Positions 1 through 7,058 of a stretch of DNA of 64,000 nucleotides are shown piece by piece (the first letter of the stretch is position 1; each line of letters starts with the position of its first letter). Source of the DNA: Roseivivax halotolerans (GTDB lineage Bacteria; Pseudomonadota; Alphaproteobacteria; Rhodobacterales; Rhodobacteraceae); contig NZ_FOXV01000001.1 in the NCBI RefSeq assembly GCF_900115815.1, positions 62,001 to 126,000 of the forward strand, in the 5' to 3' direction. The notes under the pieces are model-generated. The model was given only the letters and a program-made list of their open reading frames with translations, did not search any database and had not been told where the DNA came from. The position numbers were made by a program, and so were the translations under genes.

Positions 1-930
1 CCCGCGGGCGACAGCCTGCGCGGCATCGTCACCACGATCCGCGGCTTCTCGGTCTCCGAACTCGATGTGCGCCGCAAGCGGGCCTGGTGGGAAAAGCTTC
101 TGGGCCGCGCCGCGCCCTTCGCAAAGTTCACCGCGCGGTACGAAGAGGTGCAGGGCCAGATCGACCGGATCACCGACGACCTTCTCAAGCACGAGCACAC
201 GCTTCTGAAGGACATCAAGTCGCTCGATCTGCTCTACGACAAGACGCTGCAATTCTACGATGAGCTCGCGCTCTATATCGCTGCTGGCGAAGCCAAGCTC
301 GCCGAACTCGACGGCACCGACATCCCCGCCAAGGAAGCCGAGGTAAACGCCGCGCCCGAGGACGATCAGGTGATGAAGGCGCAGGAGCTGCGCGATCTGC
401 GCGCCGCGCGCGACGATCTCGAGCGCCGGGTCCACGATCTGAAACTGACGCGCCAGGTAACGATGCAGTCCCTGCCCTCGATCCGGCTGGTGCAGGAAAA
501 CGACAAGAGCCTCGTGACCAAGATCAACTCGACGCTCGTGAACACGGTCCCCCTCTGGGAGACACAGCTTGCCCAGGCGGTGACGATTCAGCGCTCCACA
601 GAGGCAGCGGCGGCCGTGCGCGAAGCCAATGATCTCACGAACGAGCTGCTGACCTCGAACGCGCAGAACCTGCGCGAGTCCAACAAGATGATCCGCGAGG
701 AGATGGAGCGCGGCGTCTTCGACATCGAGGCGGTCAAGAAGGCCAATGCCGACCTGATCGGAACGATTCAGGAAAGCCTGCAGATCGCTGACGAGGGCAA
801 GGCCAAGCGTGCCGCCGCCGAAGAGGATCTCAAGAAGATGGAAGCCGAGTTGCGCGACACTCTGGCCTCGGCCAAGGCGCACAAGACCGGCACCGGCGAG
901 ACCGCCGCGACCTCGGTTCCGGCTGGCTGA
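1..930 (+). CDS. telA: Toxic anion resistance protein TelA, 5'-truncated by window edge
   Basis: The reading frame is open from base 1 and 309 residues are visible; the true start lies upstream. The first visible residues (GDSLRGIVTTIRGFSVSELD) continue into RRKRAWWEKLLG and RYEEVQGQIDRITDDLL, which I recognise as the conserved body of the TelA/KlaA family. The protein is almost entirely helical, charged and without membrane segments. TelA proteins are linked to tellurite and envelope stress, but their biochemical action is not settled. The gene stops 4 bases before the next start, so it is the first visible member of a + strand operon with a DUF2927 lipoprotein, an SPFH protein and a zinc-ribbon protein. 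In related genomes an XpaC-like gene often precedes telA; that would lie outside this window. Confidence 0.85.
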   Translation, partial: PAGDSLRGIVTTIRGFSVSELDVRRKRAWWEKLLGRAAPFAKFTARYEEVQGQIDRITDDLLKHEHTLLKDIKSLDLLYDKTLQFYDELALYIAAGEAKLAELDGTDIPAKEAEVNAAPEDDQVMKAQELRDLRAARDDLERRVHDLKLTRQVTMQSLPSIRLVQENDKSLVTKINSTLVNTVPLWETQLAQAVTIQRSTEAAAAVREANDLTNELLTSNAQNLRESNKMIREEMERGVFDIEAVKKANADLIGTIQESLQIADEGKAKRAAAEEDLKKMEAELRDTLASAKAHKTGTGETAATSVPAG

Positions 931-934
931 AAAG

Positions 935-1924
935 GTGCGGCGCGGGGCGGGATATCTGGGCTGGATTGCGGGCGCTGCGCTCGCGCTTTCGGGCTGCGCG
1001 ATGAACGACGCCCAGCCCACCCCGCCCGGCACGCCGCCGCAGGCCCGGCCTGACCGGCCCGTGCCGGAACCCGCTCCCGTCCCGCCGGCAGAACCCTCTG
1101 CACGGAGCCTGGAGCTTGCAAGCTACTACGCGCGCATCGAAATGGACCTCGTGGGTCAGGGCCTTCTGAGGACGGATGGCGGCGGCGTGGACACGCCCGT
1201 GACCGACACCCAGCTCGCCCGCAATTTCGAGCAGATCGCGCTGGCCGAGGAATATCGCCGCGGCGCGGGTCTTCAAAGCTCCGGAGGAGAGCTCGGTCCG
1301 ATCAAGAAGTGGCGTCAGCCGATCCGGGTCGATGCGGAGTTCGGCGCGTCGGTGCCGGAAGAACAGCGCGCACGCAACGAGGCCGAGCTGTCGCGCTACG
1401 TCACGCGCCTCGCCCGTGTGACCGACCACCCGATTTCGATGAACGAAAACCGCGCCAATTTCCATGTTCTCTTCATTTCCGAAGATGACCGCGCCGCCAT
1501 TGCGCCCCGGGTCAAGGCACTGGTGCCAGACATCGACCCGGCGTCGCTTTCGGTCGTCAACAATCTGCCGCGCGCGATCCACTGCCTCGTCGTCGCATTC
1601 TCGGACGAGCCAGGCGGATATGCCTATGGCAAGGCCATCGCCATCATCCGGGCCGAGCACCCGAACCTGCTGATGAAATCCTGCATCCACGAAGAGGTTG
1701 CCCAGGGCCTCGGACTTGCCAATGACAGCCCGTATGCGCGCCCGTCGATCTTCAACGACGACGATGAATTCGCGCTCCTGACGCGGCATGACGAGATGTT
1801 GCTCAAGATCCTTTACGATCCGGCCCTAGAGCCTGGCATGTCCCCCGACATCGCCCGCCCGATCATCCGCCGCCTCGCCACCGAGCTTGCAGGCGACCGG
1901 ATCGCGAGCGCCGGAGCAAATTGA
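935..1924 (+). CDS. DUF2927 family lipoprotein
   Basis: I place the start at the GTG at 935, four bases after the telA stop, because it gives a clean lipoprotein signal: basic MRRG, a hydrophobic stretch, and lipobox LSGC with Cys21. A longer frame begins at 809 but overlaps telA and has a low-complexity basic N-terminus. A proline-rich linker (about residues 27-58) follows the Cys, then a globular domain. Late in it lies a segment with ANLLMKSCIHEEVAQGLGLAND-type content (HEE..QGLGL, about residue 250 on), typical of DUF2927, whose HE motif recalls metalloproteases although activity is unproven. It is probably anchored on the periplasmic side of a membrane. It is translated with telA and followed 26 bases later by the SPFH gene. 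Family call is fairly firm; function is unknown. Confidence 0.75.
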   Translation: MRRGAGYLGWIAGAALALSGCAMNDAQPTPPGTPPQARPDRPVPEPAPVPPAEPSARSLELASYYARIEMDLVGQGLLRTDGGGVDTPVTDTQLARNFEQIALAEEYRRGAGLQSSGGELGPIKKWRQPIRVDAEFGASVPEEQRARNEAELSRYVTRLARVTDHPISMNENRANFHVLFISEDDRAAIAPRVKALVPDIDPASLSVVNNLPRAIHCLVVAFSDEPGGYAYGKAIAIIRAEHPNLLMKSCIHEEVAQGLGLANDSPYARPSIFNDDDEFALLTRHDEMLLKILYDPALEPGMSPDIARPIIRRLATELAGDRIASAGAN

Positions 1925-1950
1925 TGCCTACGACCGCCTTGGAGTAACCC

Positions 1951-3072
1951 ATGCCCATCTTCGATTTCCTCGCCGGACAATTCATCGACGTCATCCACTG
2001 GACCGACGATACGCGCGATACGATGGTCACCCGCTTCGAGCGCGAGGGGCACGAGATCAAGTACGGGGCGAAGCTGACCGTGCGCGAGGGCCAAGCGGCC
2101 GTTTTCGTGCATGAAGGTCAGTTGGCGGATGTTTTCACGCCCGGGCTCTACATGCTCGAGACGAACAACATGCCGATCATGACCTCGCTCCAGCATTGGG
2201 ATCACGGCTTCCGCTCCCCCTTCAAATCCGAGATCTATTTCGTCTCCACCAACCGCTTCACCGATCTAAAATGGGGCACGAAGAACCCGGTGATGCTGCG
2301 CGATCCGGAGTTCGGGCCGGTGCGTCTGCGCGCCTTCGGCACCTACGCGATCAAGGTTACCGATCCGGGCCTCTTCCTGACCGAGATCGTCGGCACGGAT
2401 GGCGAGTTCACGCGTGACGAGATCTCTTACCAGATCCGCAACATCATCGTGCAGGAAGTCAGCCGCACGCTCGCATCCTCGGGCATTCCCGTGCTCGACA
2501 TGGCGGCCAACACTGCCGATCTCGGCAAGCTCGTTGCCGCCGAGGTGTCGAAAACGCTCGCGACTTACGGGCTCGTCATGCCCGAGCTTTACATCGAGAA
2601 CATCTCGCTGCCGCCTGCGGTCGAGAAGGCGCTCGACGCGCGCACCTCTCGGGGTATCGCGGGCAATCTAGACGAGCACATGAAGTGGCGGGCCGCCGAA
2701 GCGTTGGCCGAAGGCGGCAGCGCGGGCGGCGCGATGGGAATGGGGATGGGCGCGGGCCTCGGCATGCAGATGGCCGAAGCCGTCGCAGGCCGGCGTGGCC
2801 CTTGGGGCACCGCACCCGCTCCGGTGCAAGGCGCAGGCGGCCCCGCGGCGCCCCCGCCACCTCCTGCCGAAAAGGTCTGGCACATCGCCGAGAACGGCGA
2901 AACGCAAGGCCCGTTCAGCCGTGCGCGGCTCGGCCGGATGGCGAGCGAGGGAAGCCTCACGCGCCAGACCTATGTCTGGACCGCAGGTCAGGACGGCTGG
3001 ATGCGCGCGGAGGACGTGACCGAGCTGGCGCAGCTCTTCACCGTCATGCCGCCGCCGCCCCCGGCGCCTTAA
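1951..3072 (+). CDS. SPFH/YdjI-like protein with C-terminal GYF_2 domain
   Basis: A 373-residue protein beginning MPIFDFLAGQFIDVIHW, which matches the SPFH proteins often labelled 'virion core protein' and the Bacillus YdjI family. The SPFH core spans about residues 25-230 (REGQAAVFVHEGQLADVFTPG is its typical N-terminal strand region). A glycine/alanine/methionine-rich linker follows (about 250-305). The C-terminus carries a GYF_2 domain from about residue 309 (VWHIAENGETQGPFS ... DGWMRAEDV), a peptide-binding or scaffolding fold, and ends in a proline tail. There is no membrane helix, so membrane attachment would depend on a partner, plausibly the downstream zinc-ribbon protein as in YdjG/YdjI. 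Start ATG at 1951 follows a GGAG-like site (ttggagtaaccc). Confidence 0.8.
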   Translation: MPIFDFLAGQFIDVIHWTDDTRDTMVTRFEREGHEIKYGAKLTVREGQAAVFVHEGQLADVFTPGLYMLETNNMPIMTSLQHWDHGFRSPFKSEIYFVSTNRFTDLKWGTKNPVMLRDPEFGPVRLRAFGTYAIKVTDPGLFLTEIVGTDGEFTRDEISYQIRNIIVQEVSRTLASSGIPVLDMAANTADLGKLVAAEVSKTLATYGLVMPELYIENISLPPAVEKALDARTSRGIAGNLDEHMKWRAAEALAEGGSAGGAMGMGMGAGLGMQMAEAVAGRRGPWGTAPAPVQGAGGPAAPPPPPAEKVWHIAENGETQGPFSRARLGRMASEGSLTRQTYVWTAGQDGWMRAEDVTELAQLFTVMPPPPPAP

Positions 3073-3156
3073 ACGCCAGATCACGCCGCCTTTGACATTG
3101 CATCGCGCGACTGCCTTGGCGAAGGTGCGGCCACGCTCTGCCGAGGACTGACTGCC

Positions 3157-4245
3157 GTGACCATCGAGGATCATCGCTTTCCCTGCGACCAATGCGGCTC
3201 GGACCTGCGTTTCGATCCGGGTGCGGGGCAGCTTGTTTGCGGCCATTGCGGCAACGCGGAGCCGATCGAGGATGGCGGTCCGTGGGCGGGCGGCATCAGC
3301 GAGATCGACTTCGACCAGGCGCTCCGCAATCTCCTTCCGATCCAGGACATGGAGGTTACGCGCGTCTCCTCCTGCCCCAATTGCGGAGCGGAGGTGGAGT
3401 TCGACCCCGAGGCGCATTCCGCCGAATGCCCGTTCTGCGCGACGCCCGTGGTCAAGGGCACCGGCGAGAACCGGCATATCAAGCCGCGCGCCCTACTGCC
3501 CTTCCAGCTCTCCGAGGATGCGGCGCGCGATGCGATGATCGCCTGGCTCGGACGGCTCTGGTTCGCACCGAACGGCGTGCAGGAATATGCCCGCAAGGGA
3601 CGGCGGATGCAGGGCATCTACGTGCCCTACTGGACCTTCGACGCGGACACCAAGTCGCGCTACCGCGGCGAGCGCGGAACGGTCTATTACGAGACCCGCC
3701 GCGTCATGCGCGACGGCAAGATGACGACCCAGCGCGTGCAGAAGGTGCGCTGGCGGCCCGCATCGGGCCGGGTCGCACGGTTCTTCGACGATGTGCTGGT
3801 TCTGGCTTCCACGTCCTTGCCGAAAAGCTACACCGAGGCGCTTCCGCCGTGGGATCTGTCGGCGCTCGAGCCGTACAGGCCGGAATTCATCGCGGGATTT
3901 CGGGCGGAGGCCTACACTGTCGATCTCGATCAGGGCTTCGGCGAGGCACGCGCAATCATGGACCGGCAGATCCACCGGGACGTCAAATTCGACATCGGCG
4001 GTGATCGTCAGCGCGTCCACAATGTCGAGACCGAGGTCAGCGCGGTGACATTCAAGCACATCCTGCTGCCGGTCTGGATGGCGGCCTACAAGTTCCGGGG
4101 CAAGACCTATCGGTTTGTCGTGAACGGACAGACAGGCCGGGTCCAGGGGGAACGGCCCTACTCGGCCTGGAAGATCGCGTTTGCGGTCATCGCCGGTCTG
4201 GTCGTGGCCGCCGCCTTCGGATATGTCGCGGCCGTCTACGGCTGA
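3157..4245 (+). CDS. Double zinc-ribbon membrane protein (YdjG-like)
   Basis: A 362-residue protein with two TFIIB/rubredoxin-like zinc ribbons at the N-terminus: Cys10, Cys13, Cys28 and Cys31, then Cys73, Cys76, Cys91 and Cys94. A long middle domain follows, and a single C-terminal membrane helix lies at about residues 337-359 (AWKIAFAVIAGLVVAAAFGY). Such proteins are often mis-named 'primosomal protein N'' or 'superfamily II helicase' because of the ribbons, but no helicase motifs are present. In Bacillus the comparable YdjG recruits the SPFH protein YdjI to the membrane, and the gene next door here is an SPFH protein. That supports the same partnership, with the ribbons facing the cytoplasm. 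GTG start at 3157; the gap from the SPFH gene is 84 bases. Confidence 0.75.
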   Translation: MTIEDHRFPCDQCGSDLRFDPGAGQLVCGHCGNAEPIEDGGPWAGGISEIDFDQALRNLLPIQDMEVTRVSSCPNCGAEVEFDPEAHSAECPFCATPVVKGTGENRHIKPRALLPFQLSEDAARDAMIAWLGRLWFAPNGVQEYARKGRRMQGIYVPYWTFDADTKSRYRGERGTVYYETRRVMRDGKMTTQRVQKVRWRPASGRVARFFDDVLVLASTSLPKSYTEALPPWDLSALEPYRPEFIAGFRAEAYTVDLDQGFGEARAIMDRQIHRDVKFDIGGDRQRVHNVETEVSAVTFKHILLPVWMAAYKFRGKTYRFVVNGQTGRVQGERPYSAWKIAFAVIAGLVVAAAFGYVAAVYG

Positions 4246-4265
4246 GTGCGAGGAGGCTACGCCCG

Positions 4266-5168
4266 ATGATCCTGTGTTGCGGAGAAGCGCTGATCGACAT
4301 GTTGCCGCGTGAGGCGCAGGACGGCTCCCCGGCCTTCGCCCCTTTCGCTGGCGGGGCGATCTTCAACAGCGCCATCGCGCTTGGCCGGCTTGGCGCGCCG
4401 GTCGCTCTATTCACGGGCCTCTCGACAGACCTTTTCGGAGAGATCCTCGTACGCGAGCTGGAGAACAGCCGCGTTGAGACCGGGCGGCTTGCGCGCTCGG
4501 ACCGGCCGACGACGCTGGCTTTTGTGACATTGACCGACGGTCAGGCGAAATACGCCTTCTACGACGAGAACACTGCCGGACGGATGCTGGACACATCCCA
4601 TATTCCGGAGCTGTCCTCCGACATCGATGCGCTTCTCTTCGGCGGTATCAGCCTCATCGCAGAGCCTGGCGCGGAGACCTATGCCGCCCTCGCGGCACGG
4701 GCCGCGGGCGACAAGCTGGTGATGCTCGACCCGAATATCCGGGCCGGTTTCGTCCAGGACGAGGCCCGGTATCGCGCGCGCCTCGATGCGATGCTGGCAG
4801 GTGCGGACGTCGTGAAGCTTTCCGATGAAGACATGGACTGGCTCGGCACCGATCCCGAGGCACTCTTCGCGATGGGCGTGGCTGTCGTTCTCATCACGCG
4901 CGGCGCGGAGGGCGTCGATGCGATCACACCCGAAGGCACGCGCCGCATCGGCGCCGAACCCGCGCAGGTCGTCGACACGGTCGGCGCGGGCGATACGTTC
5001 AATGCAGGCTTCCTGGCGGGGCTCCATAAAGATGGACTTCTGACCCGCGCGGCATTGCGCGATGCATCGCTTGAACTGCTGACACCGGCCGTGGCGCTTG
5101 GAACGAAGGCCGCCGCGATCACGGTCAGCCGCGCCGGTGCCAACCCGCCCTGGGAGAGCGAGCTGTGA
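4266..5168 (+). CDS. PfkB-family carbohydrate kinase (fructokinase-like)
   Basis: A 300-residue ribokinase/PfkB-family sugar kinase. The N-terminus [16 protein letters not shown] is the family's first signature (fructokinases often read CxGEALIDxxP). [19 protein letters not shown] contains the sugar-binding GG. The C-terminal ATP/anion-hole signature [13 protein letters not shown] (about residues 237-249) carries the catalytic base Asp. It would phosphorylate fructose or a related sugar with ATP in the cytoplasm; the exact substrate cannot be read from sequence. The gene starts 20 bases after the zinc-ribbon gene behind an AGGAGG site (gcgaggaggctac) and overlaps dtd by four bases, so the two are translationally coupled. 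Confidence 0.8.
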   Translation: MILCCGEALIDMLPREAQDGSPAFAPFAGGAIFNSAIALGRLGAPVALFTGLSTDLFGEILVRELENSRVETGRLARSDRPTTLAFVTLTDGQAKYAFYDENTAGRMLDTSHIPELSSDIDALLFGGISLIAEPGAETYAALAARAAGDKLVMLDPNIRAGFVQDEARYRARLDAMLAGADVVKLSDEDMDWLGTDPEALFAMGVAVVLITRGAEGVDAITPEGTRRIGAEPAQVVDTVGAGDTFNAGFLAGLHKDGLLTRAALRDASLELLTPAVALGTKAAAITVSRAGANPPWESEL

Positions 5169-5620
5169 GAGCTCTGCTTCAGCGGGTAACGAAAGCTCGA
5201 GTCGAGATCGACGGCGCGGTGATCGGGGAGATTGGCGGGGGCCTTCTTATCCTGGTCTGCGGGATGAAAGGCGACACGGACGAGATCGCCGATACGCTCG
5301 CCCGAAAGGTTGCGAAGTTGCGTCTCTTCCAGGACGAGAATGGGAAGACCAACCGCGCGATTTCGGATGTCGAGGGCGCTGCGCTCGTGGTCAGTCAGTT
5401 CACCTTGTCGGCGGACACGAAACGCGGCAATCGCCCCGGCTTCTCCCAAGCCGCCCCGCCAGACGAGGGACAACGGCTTTACGAGCGGTTCGCGGCGACA
5501 TTGCAGGGCGAAGGCGTGCCAACCGCAACCGGCCGGTTCGGTGCCGATATGGCCGTGCACCTCGTGAATGACGGCCCGATGACGATCTGGCTGGACACTG
5601 ACGATGGGAAAACGCAATAG
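5165..5620 (+). CDS. dtd: D-aminoacyl-tRNA deacylase Dtd
   Basis: A 151-residue protein with both Dtd signatures: SQFTLSAD (about residue 78, the SQxxL active-site motif) and NDGPMT (about 137, the NxGPxT cross-subunit motif that supplies the Gly-cisPro substrate screen). N-terminal [17 protein letters not shown] is typical. Dtd hydrolyses D-aminoacyl and glycyl-mischarged tRNAs. The GTG start at 5165 overlaps the kinase stop as GTGA. Length matches the family (about 145-150). A strong intrinsic terminator begins within the last codons. Confidence 0.95.
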   Translation: MRALLQRVTKARVEIDGAVIGEIGGGLLILVCGMKGDTDEIADTLARKVAKLRLFQDENGKTNRAISDVEGAALVVSQFTLSADTKRGNRPGFSQAAPPDEGQRLYERFAATLQGEGVPTATGRFGADMAVHLVNDGPMTIWLDTDDGKTQ

Positions 5621-5635
5621 CGACATTGCGTTTTT
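5609..5635 (+). terminator. Intrinsic terminator overlapping the dtd stop codon
   Basis: Perfect 10-bp stem (aaaacgcaat at 5609-5618 with attgcgtttt at 5625-5634), 6-base loop, followed by a run of five T (5631-5635). The dtd stop codon TAG (5618-5620) lies at the top of the stem. The A-rich left arm means it could also stop minus-strand transcripts coming from the secretion operon. Confidence 0.8.
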
Positions 5636-5713
5636 GAATCGAAACAATCGCGTTTGTGCATAAATCGCAGTCGCCATCCAGACGTTGCCCTTACGGCAGT
5701 TCGCGGAGTTTTA

Positions 5714-5753
5714 CACATCTGACATGATTCAGTGTCAGATGTGTCTGACACTC
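5714..5753. promoter_or_regulatory. Two overlapping, mutually exclusive perfect palindromes
   Basis: acacatctgaca (5714-5725) pairs perfectly with tgtcagatgtgt (5734-5745). The right arm is shared with a second perfect inverted repeat, agtgtcaga (5732-5740) and tctgacact (5745-5753). Thus three copies of the unit TCTGACA alternate in orientation. It sits in the gap between two convergent genes, 124 bases from the hlyD-type stop. There is no T-run beside it, so it is not an ordinary terminator. Function unknown; an operator or an RNA switch are both possible. Confidence 0.5.
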
Positions 5754-5876
5754 AAGATGTAGTGCTCCGTTGCGTTTGAACCCTAAATAAGCGCAGCCCA
5801 ATATGGTTGCGCTAGCTCGTTATCCGCGAAAGCTACAAGATCGGGTTGTGGACAAGTCGGTGGGAAAAATTCGCCG

Positions 5877-7058
5877 CTACGGTTCGCGCAGCGCATCTTT
5901 CGTCTTGTACAAAGGCTTCAGAAGGTAGGTCAGCACGGTTTTTGCGCCGGTCATCAATTCCACCTGAGCCAGCATACCGGGCCGTAGCGCGATCCGGCCC
6001 TGACGCTCGGACAAGGCCGAGCGATCAATGGCGACGGTCACCTTGTAGTGCGGCGCCGCTTTCGGGTCGCGCTCGTCGCGGAACGTATCGGCAGAGACGA
6101 CCCGCACCTCGCCCTGGAGCGCGCCCCAGATCGTGTAATCATACGCCGACAGCTTGATCGTCGCGGCCTGACCGGGCCGGATATTAGCGATATTCTCGGG
6201 CGCGACACGGGCCTCGACGAAAAGCGCCTCTTCCCGCGGGATGATCTGCAGGATCTCCTCGCCGGGGCGAACGACCCCGCCGATGGTCGTGATCGACAGC
6301 TTGTTCACCACACCGTCCATAGGGCTCGTCAGTTCGGTCCGGTCGAGCTGGTCGCGCGCGGCGGCAAAGCCCTGGCGCAAGGTCGCAAGCTCGCGCAGCG
6401 TCTCGGAATGCGCCTCGGCGCGCGCAAGCTCGGTTTGGGTGACGATCTCCTCGTAGCGGATACGGGCATCCGCATGGGCCTTGCGAGCGCGCGTCACCTC
6501 GATCAGCGCGACGACACCCTTGGCATAGAGGTCTTCCATGAGCTTTCGCTCCGCCGCGGCTTCGTCGAGAACGCGGCGCGCGCCATCCGTTCGGCCCAGG
6601 TAATCAGTTTGGCGCGCGGACAGAAGCTGACGCTCGGCCTCGGCCATGTCCGGGCTCGCCGCGACCAGTCTTTCGGGCAAGGCCAGGTCGCTTGCGCCGT
6701 CGATCTCCGCTTCGAGCCGCAGACGCCGCATCTCGAGGGCGGTGATCTGTTCGGCAAGGTCGGCAACGGAGGCTTCGTACTCAGCGGCGTGCAGCCGCGC
6801 GAGCACGTCGCCGCGGGCAACCGCATCGCCCTCCTTCACCAGAAGCTCGGACAGGATGCCGCCTTCGAGGTTCTGGATGATCTGGGGCCGCGAGGAGGAG
6901 GCAAGCTCCCCCTCGGCCCGCACGATCTCGTCGATCCAGGCGAGCGAGGCCCAGATCAGGAAGATCAGCACCGCCGCCGCCGACAGCCAGATCGTCAAAG
7001 ACGGACCGCGCAGACGCGTCCCGAGCTCACCGCGCAAATCGGTCGAGGCAAGCGCCAT
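5877..7058 (-). CDS. HlyD-family type I secretion periplasmic adaptor
   Basis: A 393-residue membrane fusion protein of a type I secretion system. It has a short cytoplasmic N-terminus, one membrane helix (about residues 24-43, IWLSAAAVLIFLIWASLAWI), a biotinyl-lipoyl hinge half (VRAEGELASSSRPQIIQNLEGG), long alpha-helical hairpins (about 95-260) and the second lipoyl half. The C-terminal beta-barrel contains the HlyD signature region with GMLAQVELMTGAKTVLTYLLKPL. It links the inner-membrane ABC exporter to the TolC-type channel. It is the last gene of the operon; its ATG overlaps the exporter stop by one base. Confidence 0.9.
   Translation of the reverse strand: MALASTDLRGELGTRLRGPSLTIWLSAAAVLIFLIWASLAWIDEIVRAEGELASSSRPQIIQNLEGGILSELLVKEGDAVARGDVLARLHAAEYEASVADLAEQITALEMRRLRLEAEIDGASDLALPERLVAASPDMAEAERQLLSARQTDYLGRTDGARRVLDEAAAERKLMEDLYAKGVVALIEVTRARKAHADARIRYEEIVTQTELARAEAHSETLRELATLRQGFAAARDQLDRTELTSPMDGVVNKLSITTIGGVVRPGEEILQIIPREEALFVEARVAPENIANIRPGQAATIKLSAYDYTIWGALQGEVRVVSADTFRDERDPKAAPHYKVTVAIDRSALSERQGRIALRPGMLAQVELMTGAKTVLTYLLKPLYKTKDALREP

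Noticed and set aside
5650-5860. Three near-matches to DnaA boxes (ttatgcaca type, ttatccgcg, ttgtccaca type) in the gap after dtd
   Set aside because: Each has one or two mismatches, there is no AT-rich unwinding tract or replication gene beside them, and chance matches are expected; not enough to call an origin.
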